In this document: positions 26,240 to 33,403 of the stretch, one piece after another
Position numbering within the stretch: the first letter of the stretch is position 1
Layout: each line of letters opens with the position of its first letter
NCBI GenBank assembly: GCA_927443345.1
Contig: CAKMKJ010000034.1
Coordinates: 1-64,000, forward strand
Direction of reading: 5' to 3'
Length of the DNA: 64,000 nt
Source of the DNA: an uncultured Anaerolineaceae bacterium
GTDB taxonomy: Bacteria > Chloroflexota > Anaerolineae > Anaerolineales > Anaerolineaceae
Made by a program: the position numbers and the translations under genes
Notes under the pieces: generated by a model
What the model saw: only the letters and a program-made list of their open reading frames with translations
Database searches by the model: none
Told to the model about the DNA's origin: nothing

Positions 26240-26349
26240 AGATTGAGAAAAGTGTACCTTGGTTTTATTGCTATGTCAAACCTCAGGTGTAGGTTTACAA
26301 TACAATCCAAAGGAGCTTGGATTTTTACTTGCTTTTTTGGAGAAAATAT

Positions 26350-26374
26350 GCTAATATGCTGATTAGCGTATAAT
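26350..26374 (+). promoter_or_regulatory. capH operator overlapping the -10 box
   Basis: GCTAAT-ATGCTG-ATTAGC (26350-26367) is an inverted repeat with 6-bp arms. It runs into TATAAT (26369-26374), a consensus -10 box. The core ATGCTGATTAGCGTAT (26356-26371) recurs in reverse complement before the effector gene at 27455-27470, so it is very probably the binding site of the CapH-like repressor. Confidence 0.7.
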
Positions 26375-26392
26375 TATACCAAGGAGGCTATT

Positions 26393-26722
26393 ATGACTTT
26401 CGGACAATATATCGCCGAAAGCAGGAAAAAAGCGGGGCTCAGTCAAAAAGATCTTGCTGAACGGTTACGTAAAGAAGATAGTCAATCAATATCTGCTCAG
26501 TATCTGAACGATATTGAGCATGATCGACGCAATCCACCAGGGGAATTTTTACTTTTACAAATATCCTCCGTATTAAATCTTTCGCTTGATTATTTACGCT
26601 TTCTATCAGGAACCTTGCCAGACGATATAAAAACACAAAACCATCAACCGGAAGAAATCGAGAATGCTTTTAAAGCATTTCGTAAAGTTCTAAAAGGGAA
26701 TAATGATGAAATGGGTTCGTGA
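26393..26722 (+). CDS. XRE-family repressor, CapH-like
   Basis: This 109-residue protein has an N-terminal XRE/Cro helix-turn-helix (residues 3-65; GLSQKDLAERL, then SAQYLNDIEHDRRNPP). The C-terminal tail is short. AGGAGG precedes the ATG. It overlaps an ImmA/IrrE-type peptidase gene by 20 bases. That pairing next to a CD-NTase operon matches the published CapH/CapP regulators of CBASS, where the peptidase cleaves the repressor on DNA damage. The operator dyads in both promoters support repression of itself and of the effector genes. The name is by context. Confidence 0.83.
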   Translation: MTFGQYIAESRKKAGLSQKDLAERLRKEDSQSISAQYLNDIEHDRRNPPGEFLLLQISSVLNLSLDYLRFLSGTLPDDIKTQNHQPEEIENAFKAFRKVLKGNNDEMGS

Positions 26723-27422
26723 TAATACAGGTCGATTTCCCCAGCGTCCCTATTATGATGCGCTCGAACTAGATTCTGAGTGTGAGAATTTAATTTCATC
26801 ATTTCTTATAGAAAAATATGGAAAAGTTGAATATCCGGTTTCAACAAATGACCTGACAATATTAATCGAACAAAAAACATCTGAACTTGATTTATACGCA
26901 GATTTAAGCAATGAGGGAAATAATGTTGAAGGAATGACAGTTTTTTCTCATAAGGCACTCCCTCGTGTTTTGATATCAAATTTCCTTTCCACATCAAGCA
27001 ACCATGCCAATCGATTGCGTACAACATTAACCCATGAATTTGGGCATGTAGTTTTCCATAACTTTATCTGGTCATTTGAGCAACCCAGTCTTTTCAAATC
27101 TAATTCAGGGGATCTAACAATAAGATGCAATCGAGATACTATTTTAAATGCTCGCGATGTTGATTGGTTAGAATGGCAAGCTGGCTATGTCTCAGGAGCT
27201 TTTTTAATGCCATTGTCTTCAGTAAAAGAAACAGTCCATCGAATCAATAAAGATACTAATACATTCGGAAAGGTATCATCAGTATCTGATGTCGGAAAGA
27301 AAATGATCGCACAAGTCCAATCGGTCTTCCAGGTGTCAGAAGATGCTGCTCGTGTTCGTTTGTTGAAATTAGACTATTTACAGGAAGGAAAGACAGTTGC
27401 CCAATCAATGAATCTATTTTAA
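26703..27422 (+). CDS. ImmA/IrrE-family zinc metallopeptidase, CapP-like
   Basis: This 239-residue protein has the zinc-peptidase motif HEFGH in LTHEFGHVVFHN (near residue 110). A downstream EWQAGYVSGAFLMP block (near residue 155) supplies the third ligand, as usual for ImmA/IrrE (DUF955). In CapP-type proteins this activity cleaves the partner XRE repressor. The gene overlaps the repressor gene, so both are made together. Downstream is the operator-bearing promoter of the CBASS effector gene. No signal peptide is present; it acts in the cytoplasm. Confidence 0.85.
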   Translation: MMKWVRDNTGRFPQRPYYDALELDSECENLISSFLIEKYGKVEYPVSTNDLTILIEQKTSELDLYADLSNEGNNVEGMTVFSHKALPRVLISNFLSTSSNHANRLRTTLTHEFGHVVFHNFIWSFEQPSLFKSNSGDLTIRCNRDTILNARDVDWLEWQAGYVSGAFLMPLSSVKETVHRINKDTNTFGKVSSVSDVGKKMIAQVQSVFQVSEDAARVRLLKLDYLQEGKTVAQSMNLF

Positions 27423-27432
27423 TAGGATATAG

Positions 27433-27487
27433 TTGACTTTTTTTTCGAATCGTGATACGCTAATCAGCATATCAGCTAATCCGCTAA
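27433..27487 (+). promoter_or_regulatory. Promoter and multi-site operator before the CBASS effector gene
   Basis: TTGACT (27433-27438) could serve as a -35 box, with a -10 near GATACG/TACGCT (27454-27461). Overlapping it is ATACGCTAATCAGCAT (27455-27470), the exact reverse complement of the capH operator core. GCTAAT recurs at 27475-27480 and GCTAA at 27483-27487. The half-site array implies cooperative repression of the three-gene CBASS transcript. Confidence 0.65.
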
Positions 27488-27562
27488 ATACGTTAGATCG
27501 ATAACTACTATGAACTATATCAAAAATAAAAGAAGTAAATATTCAATAAGCAGAGGAACCAA

Positions 27563-29209
27563 ATGACAGTCAGATACAACTATGTTTTTCCAATACCCGA
27601 ATCAGACGATGTGTTTGACGAAATGGTTCGTGATGCTTGTTCAATCGAGTGGAATGATCCTACGACTCAACGAAATGGGAGGAGTGGACAATCTCAAAAT
27701 GGGTTGGATGTATTTGGTTACCCAAACGGACCAGCTGGTCGATGTCGGGGTGCACAATCTAAGCTCCGAACTAAAGGAAAGCAATTAAACAAGGGGGAAA
27801 TCGATGATGAAATAAAGAAAGCAATATCGAGTCCTCTGAATCCAGATCAACTCATTATTGTTACCAGTACAGGTCGGGATACTAGTTTACAAGCGTATGT
27901 TGACCACGTATCTAGAGAGCAAACCAAAAAAAATAGCTTTCCTGTGAAAATATGGTTTTGGGATGATTTGCTCGAGCGATTGTTAGTTGACCGGCAATTT
28001 TTACTCAAATACTACAAGGATTTACTTGGATCGGTTACAAATCTTGCCGAAGCAGAAGCTCTGGTTGATAAGCCAATATACGCTCTAATCGAAACCTGTG
28101 GTGATACATCTAAAAATCCATTAATTCTTGAACGAGAATTGCGGATGAGGGGAGTTTTAACTTATAGGGATCGAAATCAAGTAATGATAAATGGATTTGG
28201 TCCAGATGGTGTCGTATGTATTTACCCTGAAATAAATGGGAAATCAGATGATTTGGTGATGCAATTATTTACAAGTGTGGTTAAGAGTTATGAAAGCAGT
28301 AGCTGCCCGATTTTCGCCATACTTCCCGTTGTATTCATTACGAAATTTCAGGAATTCTATTTACAAGAAAATGGGAATATTTCCAAAATTCACATTCACT
28401 CATTGATTCCAACAGCCATCAACAACAGTAAACCAATATTCAAGGAGTTGCTCACATATGGATATAGGCGTCGAGGTTCCCTACCAATAATCGATGTCTG
28501 CTGCCGTTCGATGAAAAGCTTTCCAAAATCCGCTTTGCTAGATTTGGATTGGTCATCTGAATTTATGGCTGGCGTGGAGTGGCCAGATCAGGATTCATGG
28601 GAATCGATGTTTTCACCTGCAATCCAAGATGTTGTCAATGGTTTGATAAATCTCGGTAAAAATATCCAACTACACTATGAGTGCAGGTTATTCTTACCTC
28701 TCGCTCTGGCACTTGGATACCATTCCAATATCCGGGTAGTAAAGGCATCGGTTTGGGCCAGGAATGTTGGTGGTAGTTCATTCACTCAGCAATTCTGGAA
28801 CTCTGATTCAATGCCAGCGCCAATTACTATCATTTCAAAAGAAATTGAGAAGTCTCCTGACCAAACAAGCCACATGATTATAGAAATATCTTCCCAAGTA
28901 GATATCCATTCAGAGATCAAAGGTTTCGTAGAAAAGGAAAATTTGAAATATGGGAAATGGCTGAAAATCGACTTGACGAACTACATCCATGATGGAGTAC
29001 CTATAGATGCATCATATGCCATCGCGTATGCTGATCAAGTTGGCCGCATTATAAGGCAAAACAAAGGAGGATTCACCGATCTTCACCTCTTTATTAGTAC
29101 GTTGTCCCCACTAGCATTTCTAATTGGCCAACGGCTGCAGGCTTGTGGGAGGGTTCATCTGTACTGGTATATGAATCCATCATATCGGAAAGCATTTGTT
29201 CTGCAATAA
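27563..29209 (+). CDS. CBASS effector: nuclease-SAVED fusion (Cap4-like)
   Basis: This 548-residue protein has an N-terminal PD-(D/E)xK-type nuclease domain (about 15-150), with the restriction-enzyme pattern QNGLDVFG followed by GAQSK. Its C-terminal half ends in a SAVED domain, recognisable by LHLFISTLSPLAFLIGQRL and VHLYWYM. SAVED domains bind cyclic oligonucleotides and switch on the attached nuclease, as in Cap4. The following CD-NTase gene would make the signal. The middle region (180-360) is not recognised. Together with its neighbours this gives abortive anti-phage defence by DNA degradation. Confidence 0.8.
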   Translation: MTVRYNYVFPIPESDDVFDEMVRDACSIEWNDPTTQRNGRSGQSQNGLDVFGYPNGPAGRCRGAQSKLRTKGKQLNKGEIDDEIKKAISSPLNPDQLIIVTSTGRDTSLQAYVDHVSREQTKKNSFPVKIWFWDDLLERLLVDRQFLLKYYKDLLGSVTNLAEAEALVDKPIYALIETCGDTSKNPLILERELRMRGVLTYRDRNQVMINGFGPDGVVCIYPEINGKSDDLVMQLFTSVVKSYESSSCPIFAILPVVFITKFQEFYLQENGNISKIHIHSLIPTAINNSKPIFKELLTYGYRRRGSLPIIDVCCRSMKSFPKSALLDLDWSSEFMAGVEWPDQDSWESMFSPAIQDVVNGLINLGKNIQLHYECRLFLPLALALGYHSNIRVVKASVWARNVGGSSFTQQFWNSDSMPAPITIISKEIEKSPDQTSHMIIEISSQVDIHSEIKGFVEKENLKYGKWLKIDLTNYIHDGVPIDASYAIAYADQVGRIIRQNKGGFTDLHLFISTLSPLAFLIGQRLQACGRVHLYWYMNPSYRKAFVLQ

Positions 29210-29222
29210 CCTGGAGATAAAT

Positions 29223-30371
29223 ATGACCACATTGAACGATTTGTTTATCGAATATCTTGCTTCAATTCAACCTTATTCCAAAGCGGTTGAGCGTGCTCAA
29301 TTAGCACATACTTGTCTACGAGAAGATCTTGAAGGAGACGAGAACCTGGGCGCACACATGTTGAATTCTTTTCTTTCCGGCTCTTACGGTCGATCCACAG
29401 CCATCAAAGGAATAAAGGATGTCGATGTAGTGATCCCTTTTGATTACTCATTTGAAGAGCTTTCAAAATTTTGCCAATCAAATGAGACTACACAACACTG
29501 TCTCCTCAGGTTAGTTCGTGAGGCTATTGAACGCTCGGGAAGACATGTCGAATCATCAACAATTCGTCGCCGATCAATATTAGTAAAACTTACCGATACT
29601 ATTAATGGAGTCGCTGATGATGAACCCGATTTAACATTAGACATAGTCCCGGTCATTCCACAAACATATAAATCAGGGGAATTGGACCAATATACCGATC
29701 CACTTTGGATTGCGGATAAAGATTTGGATCAATGGCTATCGACATATCCAAACTCGCAGTTATCTGATAGCGAATCAAGAAACGAGGAAAGTTCATATCT
29801 CGTTGATCGTCACCATTACAAGCCTTTAGTAAAAATAACGAAAGCTTGGAAGAAAGTTCACTTTGGTAGCCAGAAAACACCTAAAGGTTTTTTCTTGGAA
29901 TGCATGGTAGCTGAATTTCACAATCCTGATGCAGAAAGCTGGATCCTTGCTTTACGTGATATGTTGAAAAATGTTTGTGATACATGGGGAAATCCTGATT
30001 ATTTTATCGCTTCACCAACTGTTGCTGATATTTCAAAGTCCTCGGCAAACCGTATTCCTTTGGTTAAGGTTGAAAAGCCCGAAGATTTGGATAGAGCAAA
30101 GAATATTGTCAAGAAGATGCGACGGCATCTCGAACTCATTGAACAGGCGATTGATGAAGCTGATACTGATTTGAATAAAGCAGCTAGAACTTTGCAACTC
30201 GTATTAGGGTCTGATCCAGATGATATCATTTTCCCGTTACCTGCAAGCGACAAGAGTACATCATCGGATTCGACAAAAAAGGATGAGCCGAGCAGAGTGG
30301 CTATCCCTGTCGTAAAAATTAATAATCCAAATAAACCCTGGGGATACGATGGAAAGAGGATTAATAATTGA
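29223..30371 (+). CDS. CD-NTase (cGAS/DncV-like nucleotidyltransferase)
   Basis: This 382-residue enzyme has the catalytic signature SGSYGRSTAIKGIKDVDVVI (residues 49-68), containing the GS motif and the DxD metal ligands. The third Asp is in DLTLDIVPVIP near residue 147. It is the CBASS signal synthase that makes a cyclic di- or oligonucleotide on phage infection. The product and clade cannot be read by eye. ATG 29223 follows GGAG at eight bases; a start at 29196 would overlap the effector gene. Its C-terminus overlaps the E2-like gene, which in short type II CBASS acts on the CD-NTase C-terminus. Confidence 0.88.
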   Translation: MTTLNDLFIEYLASIQPYSKAVERAQLAHTCLREDLEGDENLGAHMLNSFLSGSYGRSTAIKGIKDVDVVIPFDYSFEELSKFCQSNETTQHCLLRLVREAIERSGRHVESSTIRRRSILVKLTDTINGVADDEPDLTLDIVPVIPQTYKSGELDQYTDPLWIADKDLDQWLSTYPNSQLSDSESRNEESSYLVDRHHYKPLVKITKAWKKVHFGSQKTPKGFFLECMVAEFHNPDAESWILALRDMLKNVCDTWGNPDYFIASPTVADISKSSANRIPLVKVEKPEDLDRAKNIVKKMRRHLELIEQAIDEADTDLNKAARTLQLVLGSDPDDIIFPLPASDKSTSSDSTKKDEPSRVAIPVVKINNPNKPWGYDGKRINN

Positions 30372-31005
30372 CCAATTTGATGAATTACGTTCTTTGTATT
30401 CTGATCTGACCCTTCAAAAATCCGATGGTGTCTGGCATATACAAGGACAATTAGTCTTCATCGCAAATTTTGCAGAACAAGTAATCGAAGATGAGTATTC
30501 TATCCATCTTGTTGTTCCAGAATCCTATCCGGATTGTGTGCCAGTAGCTTACGAAACAGGAAACAGGATTCCAAGGCACTTTCACAAGTATAAAGATGGG
30601 AATTTATGTCTAGGTGAACCATTAGCTGTTTGGAAGACATTTTCTGAACATCCTACCCTATTGGGATTTGTTCAGAATAATTTAGTTCCTTATCTTTATT
30701 CATTCAGTTATCTGTGCAAAAACGGAAGGCTTCCTTTTGGAGAATTATCACATGGGGAACTGGGTAGAATTGAATATTATCAAGATCAATTCAATGTGCG
30801 AAGTGAACATTCTTTGTTTGGCTTGATTGCTATCTTAGCTCAAGGTGAATATCGAGGTCATATCCAATGTCCTTGTGGAAGCAAGAAAAGGTTAAGACTT
30901 TGCCATGGACCACATGTACTTGAAATAATGCGTTCTACTCCATCAGGTTATTTTAAGTCGCTTTACCAATTCATGTCTCAAAGAGGATTGGCGTATTTTC
31001 GGTAA
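30349..31005 (+). CDS. E2-like ubiquitin-conjugating protein with C-terminal SEC-C motif
   Basis: The 218-residue protein has an E2-like fold at residues 10-130: YSIHLVVPESYPDCVPVAYE is the E2 strand with conserved Pro, and the candidate catalytic Cys is in DGNLCLGEP (near residue 85). A SEC-C zinc motif follows near residue 175 (CPCGSKKRLRLCHG). There is no E1 or JAB gene, so this matches short type II CBASS, where an E2-only protein primes the CD-NTase. The start codon lies inside the CD-NTase gene (23-base overlap). The role of the SEC-C motif is unknown. Confidence 0.8.
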   Translation: MERGLIIDQFDELRSLYSDLTLQKSDGVWHIQGQLVFIANFAEQVIEDEYSIHLVVPESYPDCVPVAYETGNRIPRHFHKYKDGNLCLGEPLAVWKTFSEHPTLLGFVQNNLVPYLYSFSYLCKNGRLPFGELSHGELGRIEYYQDQFNVRSEHSLFGLIAILAQGEYRGHIQCPCGSKKRLRLCHGPHVLEIMRSTPSGYFKSLYQFMSQRGLAYFR

Positions 31006-31051
31006 TCTACTTTACTCCGTTCCCCCTTAAGACTCTAGAGGAACGATGCAG

Positions 31052-31082
31052 ATAGAACGGAGCGCACACCGTTCTATTTTTC
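31052..31082 (+). terminator. Bidirectional terminator between CBASS and replicon genes
   Basis: ATAGAACGG (31052-31060) and CCGTTCTAT (31069-31077) form a 9-bp stem with an 8-nt loop, followed by TTTTT on the plus strand. It ends the CBASS transcript. The right arm overlaps the stop codon of the convergent minus-strand gene. Confidence 0.8.
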
Positions 31083-32384
31083 ATTTCCTCTCCGTTGAGA
31101 AAACCAGATGCTTCCATCCTTTCCTGCACGCTTCCCATTTCGCAATCCATGGAGATTTGTCAGGAAAGAGTTGTAACTTAACCCACTTAAAGCAAGATTG
31201 ATTTCTCCTTGAATGGCTCTCTGGCAATTCAGGTTGTCGCAAAATACATACAGGTTTCCATTTGAAGCTTCATAAAACTTCATCCATTTCGTTTTTCGGG
31301 ATATTTGATCCTTACTCACATCCCGTTCTACTTCGACGAATATTACCTCGCCTGATTTGGGATCAATAGCAACAATATCTGGGATATAGGTTTCACCATT
31401 GGATAAGTTGATCGCTTGCGCTCGTCCTCGGATTTTGTAACCTTCCTCTATGAGGATTTCCCCAGCTTGAATATTCAGGATGGTATGTTCCGGTGAAGAA
31501 TGATGTCTTATTAGGATATCAAATTCATTTTCCTTGGGAATTTTGCCAGTTAATACCTGGTATGCAACTTGACCATCGCGAGTCAAATGCAGCACCGCAG
31601 GCTGATTTCCACCAGAACTTGATCCTTGCTCAACAACGCCACTTATCTGTTCAACTAAGATTGGGAATTCATTTCCTTCCAGTGACATTAACCAATTCAA
31701 GGCTTCATCCAGGTTTTTGTTTGCGGCTGATAAGGAAAGGCGTTTTGCCATTTGCTTTATGATGGATGGTCGTAAAGCAATCCCCATTTCACCCATCACA
31801 AGAATTGCCGCCGATGTTTTTTCATAGTTCTTGGTGAACTGCCAGGTTTTTACCCAAACTGGAACTGGCGTAGGGTCCCTCGATTCTTCAATATTTGTTT
31901 TTTGGATTTGAATGTTCTGGGCTACATCATCTTTCTGAATCTGTCGAAGGGCAGCTAAGTGGGCTTCCAGTGCTGCTTTCTCTGCTTGTATGTTCCTTTT
32001 CGATTCCTGTGTTGCAATGAGCTCTTGTTCCAGATCGGAATATTTCTGATTGAGTTCTTTCAAGCGCTGTTTTAATTCATTTATTTCCAAGGGCTCAATT
32101 TTCTTCGATGCTGACCCTTGCATAGCACGCAGTCGGACATGAATCAAATATGCCAGGTCATCATCGCTAAAGGATTCCAACGGACGGGTCGCTTTTTCGC
32201 AGGATTCATCGTAATCCTGATCCAGAAACCTCAAAAGGGCGACAAGTTGCTTATGGGCATTTTCCCATGATTTCTGGGCGTTGGTTTGCATTTTTTGCTC
32301 GTGCTCCTCACTTTGCCCGATAATGTCTCTGGAGATTCGAATTGACTGGTTCCGTTGGAATTCCTCTAACGTGAAATCAACCAC
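31074..32384 (-). CDS. Coiled-coil protein with replication-relaxation/nuclease-like C-terminus
   Basis: This 436-residue protein has a long coiled coil (about 95-160), a middle region that may include winged helices (180-290), and a C-terminal alpha/beta domain. That last domain has YIPDIVAIDPKSGEVIFVEVE followed by a basic helix (KTKWMKFYEA). The PD...ExE layout resembles PD-(D/E)xK nucleases and the replication-relaxation family found on plasmids and integrative elements. It is the most distal gene of the minus-strand replicon block. Its start overlaps the preceding gene by 19 bases. Confidence 0.6.
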   Translation of the reverse strand: MVDFTLEEFQRNQSIRISRDIIGQSEEHEQKMQTNAQKSWENAHKQLVALLRFLDQDYDESCEKATRPLESFSDDDLAYLIHVRLRAMQGSASKKIEPLEINELKQRLKELNQKYSDLEQELIATQESKRNIQAEKAALEAHLAALRQIQKDDVAQNIQIQKTNIEESRDPTPVPVWVKTWQFTKNYEKTSAAILVMGEMGIALRPSIIKQMAKRLSLSAANKNLDEALNWLMSLEGNEFPILVEQISGVVEQGSSSGGNQPAVLHLTRDGQVAYQVLTGKIPKENEFDILIRHHSSPEHTILNIQAGEILIEEGYKIRGRAQAINLSNGETYIPDIVAIDPKSGEVIFVEVERDVSKDQISRKTKWMKFYEASNGNLYVFCDNLNCQRAIQGEINLALSGLSYNSFLTNLHGLRNGKRAGKDGSIWFSQRRGNEK

Positions 32385-32908
32385 TTATTTTTCTCCAATT
32401 CTGATTTCAACTGGCGCGCATCTTCCAAAATCTGGATTGCCTGGTCCTGGTTTTTCTGTTCAGGCGCGCTGATCCACTGCAAAGCGCTGCGGGCAGCCTC
32501 AAGGTAGCTCAGAGTGGTCGAGAGCATTTGCTCATGCAATCCCATACCGATTGGAGGCACTCGGGTGCGGTCAACCTGTTGGGCAAGTTCAACCGCATGC
32601 TGGAGAGTCTGCTGTGCAGACCTGGACTGCGAAAAGAGATCTCCTTGCTGTTCAGCAGCGATGACGCGCGCGATCTCACCGTCCAAAACAGTCAGCTCAG
32701 ATATCCATGTTTGAGCAGATCTCCGGTAATCCTCAACCGCCTTAACCTCGGGCAGCAAGAGAACTGGCTTCCCCTGTTCATCCAATGGGGAAACAAAGGC
32801 ACCGATAATCGTGAAAATCACAGCCAGACTCAAAAGTATCCACCCTAACTTTTGCAGCTTTTCTTCTGAAATATGGATTTCTGGATCACTCTGATTAATC
32901 ACTGTCAT
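32366..32908 (-). CDS. Hypothetical single-pass membrane protein
   Basis: This protein of about 180 residues, family unknown, has a hydrophobic segment at residues 20-40 and an all-helical remainder rich in Gln, Ala and Leu, likely coiled-coil. ATG 32908 is chosen because GGAG lies about ten bases before it; a start at 32929 adds seven residues. It overlaps the SSB-like gene upstream and the coiled-coil gene downstream, so all three are co-translated. The location suggests a role in plasmid maintenance, but no motif supports a function. Confidence 0.5.
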   Translation of the reverse strand: MTVINQSDPEIHISEEKLQKLGWILLSLAVIFTIIGAFVSPLDEQGKPVLLLPEVKAVEDYRRSAQTWISELTVLDGEIARVIAAEQQGDLFSQSRSAQQTLQHAVELAQQVDRTRVPPIGMGLHEQMLSTTLSYLEAARSALQWISAPEQKNQDQAIQILEDARQLKSELEKNKWLISR

Positions 32909-33338
32909 GACTAAATTCTCCAATTTCAAGAATCTGTGTGATGACTTCCATGTCGGAAGCAGCAGAGTTTCGTTTTTCCCTTTGTTTCAAATCCGCAATC
33001 ACCTGTTTGCCTCGCTCGTAATCGATATTGCGGATAAATTCAATTCTTTCAGCAACGACTTCGAAAACAGGGGTGGTTATATTAGGCCGGTAACGCAACT
33101 GAATATGTCCTTCCACCCCAATCCGACTGCCTTTTTGAACATGTCCATACACCAACTCGGCCAGGGTGCCGTAAATCAGTACCCGTAATCCCTTCACCGG
33201 TTTCGATTCCGGGCTGCCATCGATCATCAGATATAAGCGAACATAAGGGATGGGATCTTGATTCTGGGGACGCAAATAATCAAAATAGATATCCCCGGTG
33301 ATGTCACCACGCTGCCATGTTAGATTGCCTTGTGCCAT
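32895..33338 (-). CDS. OB-fold single-stranded DNA-binding-like protein
   Basis: This 147-residue protein resembles SSB/PriB-type OB-fold proteins. Strand-rich segments GLRVLIYGTLAELV, GSRIGVEGHIQLRYRP and FEVVAERIEFI follow the order seen in SSB (RVxVxGxL ... GxxVxVEGxLxxR ... xxVxAxxIxFL). The acidic C-terminus (EFSHDSD) is short and lacks the canonical DDDIPF tip. ATG 33338 is preferred over 33359. It is probably a plasmid-type SSB working with the Rep protein encoded just upstream. Confidence 0.65.
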   Translation of the reverse strand: MAQGNLTWQRGDITGDIYFDYLRPQNQDPIPYVRLYLMIDGSPESKPVKGLRVLIYGTLAELVYGHVQKGSRIGVEGHIQLRYRPNITTPVFEVVAERIEFIRNIDYERGKQVIADLKQREKRNSAASDMEVITQILEIGEFSHDSD

Positions 33339-33403
33339 AATTTGTACTCTCCTCTTCATGAATGTTTGTTTGAATACGAAAGCCCTCGAAGGCTATGCTC
33401 AAC

